This document shows, one piece after another, positions 61,787 to 64,000 of a stretch of DNA of 64,000 nucleotides (positions within the stretch are counted from its first letter, which is position 1; each line of letters begins with the position of its first letter). Source of the stretch: Alicyclobacillus sp. SP_1 (lineage in GTDB: Bacteria > Bacillota > Bacilli > Alicyclobacillales > Alicyclobacillaceae). The DNA lies in contig NZ_JAMCCX010000011.1 of the NCBI RefSeq assembly GCF_024706985.1, positions 22,417-86,416 on the forward strand, in the 5' to 3' direction. The position numbers and the translations under genes are program-made. The notes beneath the pieces were generated by a model. It searched no databases. It was not told where the DNA came from and saw nothing but the letters and a program-made list of their open reading frames with translations.

Positions 61787-62057
61787 TCGGTGTCAGCACC
61801 TCCAGTTTCACAACGGACACACCAGCATAAGGAGTCGGTTCGACTTGTTGCACCACTCTACCACGCGCATAGGCAGGTTCCTTCATTCCCGCTAAAACGT
61901 AACTTTCAGCATTTTCGAGTTGTTGGTCAACAGAAAGGATATCGTTCGTTTTGACACTCATCTGAATCGCAGTGGTCATCGACAGACAAGCAAATGCACC
62001 AACAATCGACGATACCAACAACGCGAACATCACTTCCATGAAATTCACGGCAGCCAC
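61731..62057 (-). CDS. ComGE-like minor pseudopilin
   Basis: The 108-residue protein begins with a short hydrophobic prepilin-like helix (AVNFMEVMFALLVSSIVGAF) with a Glu five residues from the Phe, but without a long positively charged leader. It fits ComGE by position between ComGD and ComGF. Its start lies 13 bases inside comGD and its end overlaps the next gene by 56 bases. Confidence 0.68.
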   Translation of the reverse strand: MAAVNFMEVMFALLVSSIVGAFACLSMTTAIQMSVKTNDILSVDQQLENAESYVLAGMKEPAYARGRVVQQVEPTPYAGVSVVKLEVLTPNAADVIYIPTHESLSPAD

Positions 62058-62575
62058 CTCGCATTAACCGCCAAACCACTACCCATATACAGATGAACGG
62101 AAGCGGATGACGAACCAGATTCAAGCACGACGGTCCCTGCAGTCGAAGAAATCCCCGACGGAGCGTACGAAATTTTCCCCGTCATCATCTCTAAATAGCC
62201 ATCTTGATAACGGACTCCCACAGGAAACTTCCGCATATCCACATAACCGCGGTCTGTGTAAAGAAAGTACTCCGGATTATACGGGGCTAGGAACAACGTC
62301 GTTGGTTCGTCCGTCAACCTCGCGACACTCTGCATGTTTTGTAAAGCCGAGGTAAGTTGCTCCGCAGCTCCTTGCACATTCACAAAATTCATCACCGGGA
62401 CGAATAATGGCACCATACCTACTGAGAGAATAGACATTAGGAGCACTCCGACCATCGTTTCAAGAAGCGTAAATCCGGACTTTCCAGCGTCATTCAACAA
62501 AAGATATCCTCGGTGAGTGACATTCGGTGCATGATTCGAACAGTGGGCAATCGGCGACAGCTTAACTCGCCGCAT
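62045..62575 (-). CDS. comGD: ComGD-like pseudopilin (GspH type)
   Basis: The 176-residue protein has the prepilin motif KSGFTLLETMVGVLLMSI, with Gly-Phe and Glu5, about 33 residues from the start, a rather long leader. A GspH-like beta-rich domain follows. In the competence pilus ComGD is a minor pseudopilin. Its start overlaps the end of comGC by 14 bases. Confidence 0.82.
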   Translation of the reverse strand: MRRVKLSPIAHCSNHAPNVTHRGYLLLNDAGKSGFTLLETMVGVLLMSILSVGMVPLFVPVMNFVNVQGAAEQLTSALQNMQSVARLTDEPTTLFLAPYNPEYFLYTDRGYVDMRKFPVGVRYQDGYLEMMTGKISYAPSGISSTAGTVVLESGSSSASVHLYMGSGLAVNARWLP

Positions 62576-62939
62576 CGGTCGTGGTTACCGAAATGTTGGA
62601 TGGATCGGAATCGTCAATAATGTATTGTCCTCCAAGCGGATCGACCGGAATGGAGGAAATAAGATTGTCGGTCACTAGAGTCTGCAGTTGTTCCTCGCTA
62701 GTACCCGAAGGGACGGAGTGGTACATCAACTGATACTCAGACAAAGCAGCAGAGATAATCTGTTCGTTCTGAGTATTTGCCGTAACTTCTGCTTGATGAC
62801 CAGCATTCGCGAGTTTCGGCGATATTACCGCAATCATGATGGCAACAATCAATACGGACACCATCATCTCAATAAATGTAAAACCAGCACACGAAGGGTC
62901 GCCCAAAGGAATGTTCCAACTATTCCTACGTTGATGCAT
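62562..62939 (-). CDS. comGC: ComGC major pseudopilin
   Basis: ComGC builds the DNA-uptake pseudopilus. It begins MHQRRN (ATG 62939, behind AGGAGGTC) and has a class 3 signal with cleavage before Phe in AGFTFIEMMVSVLIVAIM, Glu5 intact, then a long amphipathic helix and a small C-terminal domain with the GQYIIDD turn. 125 aa. A longer frame to 63068 overlaps comGB and is rejected. Confidence 0.9.
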   Translation of the reverse strand: MHQRRNSWNIPLGDPSCAGFTFIEMMVSVLIVAIMIAVISPKLANAGHQAEVTANTQNEQIISAALSEYQLMYHSVPSGTSEEQLQTLVTDNLISSIPVDPLGGQYIIDDSDPSNISVTTTDAAS

Positions 62940-62950
62940 TTCGTGACCTC

Positions 62951-63955
62951 CTATTTGGGGATTTGGACAGATATCTCCTGAATCATCTGATACATGGGCG
63001 CGTAGACCGTAAAGATGGTCGCACTTACTGAAAGTCCGATGAATCCCGTCAGGGCCGGCTCCATCCATTGAAACGTTCTTTCCAAATCTCGATGGATTTT
63101 CTCTTGATAAAATTTCTCGCTCCTGCGAAAAGTTTCAGCTAGGTCTCCTGTTCTCTCTGCCAAAGCGATCATCCGCGTCATGTGAGTTCCAAAGGAGCTT
63201 CCCACGGCTTCCTCGAGTGTCTGACCAGCAAGTATCCTCTTCGCTATGTCAACTGCTCTCGTACTGAGCCATCCTGGCCCCCCTATCTCGTCAATGTAGT
63301 AGAGTGACTCCACGATTGGAAAACCTGCAGACAACAGAGTGGAAAGAAGTTCAGCCATGACGCGCGATTGATGATTTAAAAGAAAGGTACGAAGAGGAAA
63401 GTTCTTGAGCGATTGGACAATGTCTCGGCGTCCAAAGCGATAGTAAAGCGCGGCAGAACTAAGGAGCAGGAAGATGAGCACCAATGCTAATGCAGATACC
63501 CCAGGAAACAATTCAGATATTTTTAGAAGTGGGGAGCTACGGGCCCAGTGACTGGTGCTGAGAGCGAAGTTCATCCTCTGAAACTCAGGCAAAACAAACC
63601 GCATTGTCACTAGATTGACGAACAGAGTCATGACGAACAAGAACGATGGATAAGCCGCCAGTTTCCATAGCGACTTTTTCCAAGAGTGTTCCTCCCAAAA
63701 CCGTCGAATCAACGATGAAAGAGCCGCCTCTAAATGGCCCGACTCTTCACCAGACAGCAACACAAGACGATACATCGGAGGAATGTGACCGCTCCAAATT
63801 TCTGACAAGGGCTTACCTTGTTCTGATGGCAAAGTCGCTAGATACTTCAATTTACTCTTGTTTATCCCATCTCCGAAATGGCTCAATGCCTCCGTCAGAG
63901 TCATACCAGCTTTCAAGAGATCTCTTAACACTACAACGCAGTTAGGTAATCGCAT
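62951..63955 (-). CDS. comGB: ComGB, type II secretion F-like membrane protein
   Basis: ComGB is the polytopic membrane platform of the competence pseudopilus. There are two GspF domains (about residues 10-115 and 210-320, each with GESGHLE/AERTGDL-type E...G..L turns) and three TMs (about 105, 160 and 310). 334 aa from the ATG at 63955. The ATG overlaps a TGA of the upstream frame (TGATG), consistent with coupling to comGA. Confidence 0.92.
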   Translation of the reverse strand: MRLPNCVVVLRDLLKAGMTLTEALSHFGDGINKSKLKYLATLPSEQGKPLSEIWSGHIPPMYRLVLLSGEESGHLEAALSSLIRRFWEEHSWKKSLWKLAAYPSFLFVMTLFVNLVTMRFVLPEFQRMNFALSTSHWARSSPLLKISELFPGVSALALVLIFLLLSSAALYYRFGRRDIVQSLKNFPLRTFLLNHQSRVMAELLSTLLSAGFPIVESLYYIDEIGGPGWLSTRAVDIAKRILAGQTLEEAVGSSFGTHMTRMIALAERTGDLAETFRRSEKFYQEKIHRDLERTFQWMEPALTGFIGLSVSATIFTVYAPMYQMIQEISVQIPK

Positions 63956-64000
63956 CAAGCAGAACCTTGAAGACGCCGTTTCTGGTGAGAGCGAAAAGCC
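63955..64000 (-). CDS. comGA: 3' end of comGA (partial, window edge)
   Basis: Upstream of comGB a frame ends in TGA (63957-63955) that overlaps the comGB start. Its visible tail (FRSHQKRRLQGSA) could be the C-terminus of the ComGA ATPase, expected here. Only 46 bases are in the window, and another frame is open to a TAA at 63944-63942, so the assignment rests on synteny. Confidence 0.35.
   Translation of the reverse strand, partial: AFRSHQKRRLQGSA

Noticed and set aside
1..64000. CRISPR arrays, insertion sequences, prophage genes and tRNAs
   Set aside because: No array of spaced repeats, transposase, integrase, phage gene or tRNA-like cloverleaf was seen on reading both strands.

Overview
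The window is a chromosomal segment of an endospore-forming, naturally competent Firmicute. Nearly everything sits on the minus strand, so gene order reads from 64000 down to 1. Gene content and synteny follow the Bacillus region comG - yqhG/yqhH - gcvT - efp - spoIIIA - accBC - nusB - folD - xseAB - ispA - dxs - recN - spoIVB - spo0A - bkd - yqjDE - nudF - spoIIM - deoB - dacF. An OLE RNA, a complete methylmalonyl-CoA branch, an isoprenoid cluster with OapA and roughly 50% G+C suggest an Alicyclobacillaceae-type, probably thermo/acidophilic organism. That placement is inference; there is no rRNA in the window. I see no insertion sequence, prophage, CRISPR array or tRNA.

Layout, left to right. 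1-5.2 kb: dacF, DUF1540, deoB, a small membrane protein, an RNHCP zinc-ribbon protein, spoIIM and nudF. 5.2-20.6 kb: a long co-directional catabolic block. It holds an M20 peptidase, an acyl-CoA carboxyltransferase, a fused cobalamin-binding/epimerase protein, the methylmalonyl-CoA mutase large subunit, lipB, lipA, the branched-chain 2-oxo acid dehydrogenase (E2, E1 beta, E1 alpha, E3) and leucine dehydrogenase. It is headed by an unusual BkdR-type regulator that has lost the sigma-54 contact loop. Together these genes can deaminate branched-chain amino acids, oxidise the keto acids, make the lipoate that E2 needs and move propionyl/methylmalonyl-CoA to succinyl-CoA. 20.6-22 kb: moaC and a MoaD-MoaE fusion. 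22-29 kb: a metallo-hydrolase, a GH18 hydrolase, a permease-like protein, NlpC/P60 and LysM-SleB wall hydrolases behind a c-di-AMP riboswitch, an EamA transporter and a 3D-domain protein.

29-38 kb: spo0A with its own 0A boxes, spoIVB, recN, NAD kinase, an unknown membrane protein, tlyA, dxs and oapA. 38.0-38.6 kb: OLE RNA. 38.7-48 kb: ispA, xseB, xseA, folD, a ferredoxin-NADP reductase-like flavoprotein, a TsaD paralogue, nusB, DUF2273, amaP, asp23, accC and accB. 48-53.2 kb: the full spoIIIAA-AH operon, with a sigma-E-like promoter and a terminator. 53.3-56.5 kb: a 38-residue membrane peptide, efp, aroQ, a phosphatase and gcvT. 56.7-64 kb: an SNF2 helicase, yqhG, a DnaI-like loader, aroK and the comG pseudopilus genes, cut off in comGA.

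Sporulation regulation can be read directly from several promoters: sigma-E-like before spoIIM and spoIIIAA, sigma-G/F-like before dacF, and paired Spo0A boxes before spo0A. The most notable elements are OLE RNA with OapA, the c-di-AMP riboswitch, the GAFTGA-less regulator with a matching tandem operator, and the two gene fusions. I found no wholly unknown multi-gene system.
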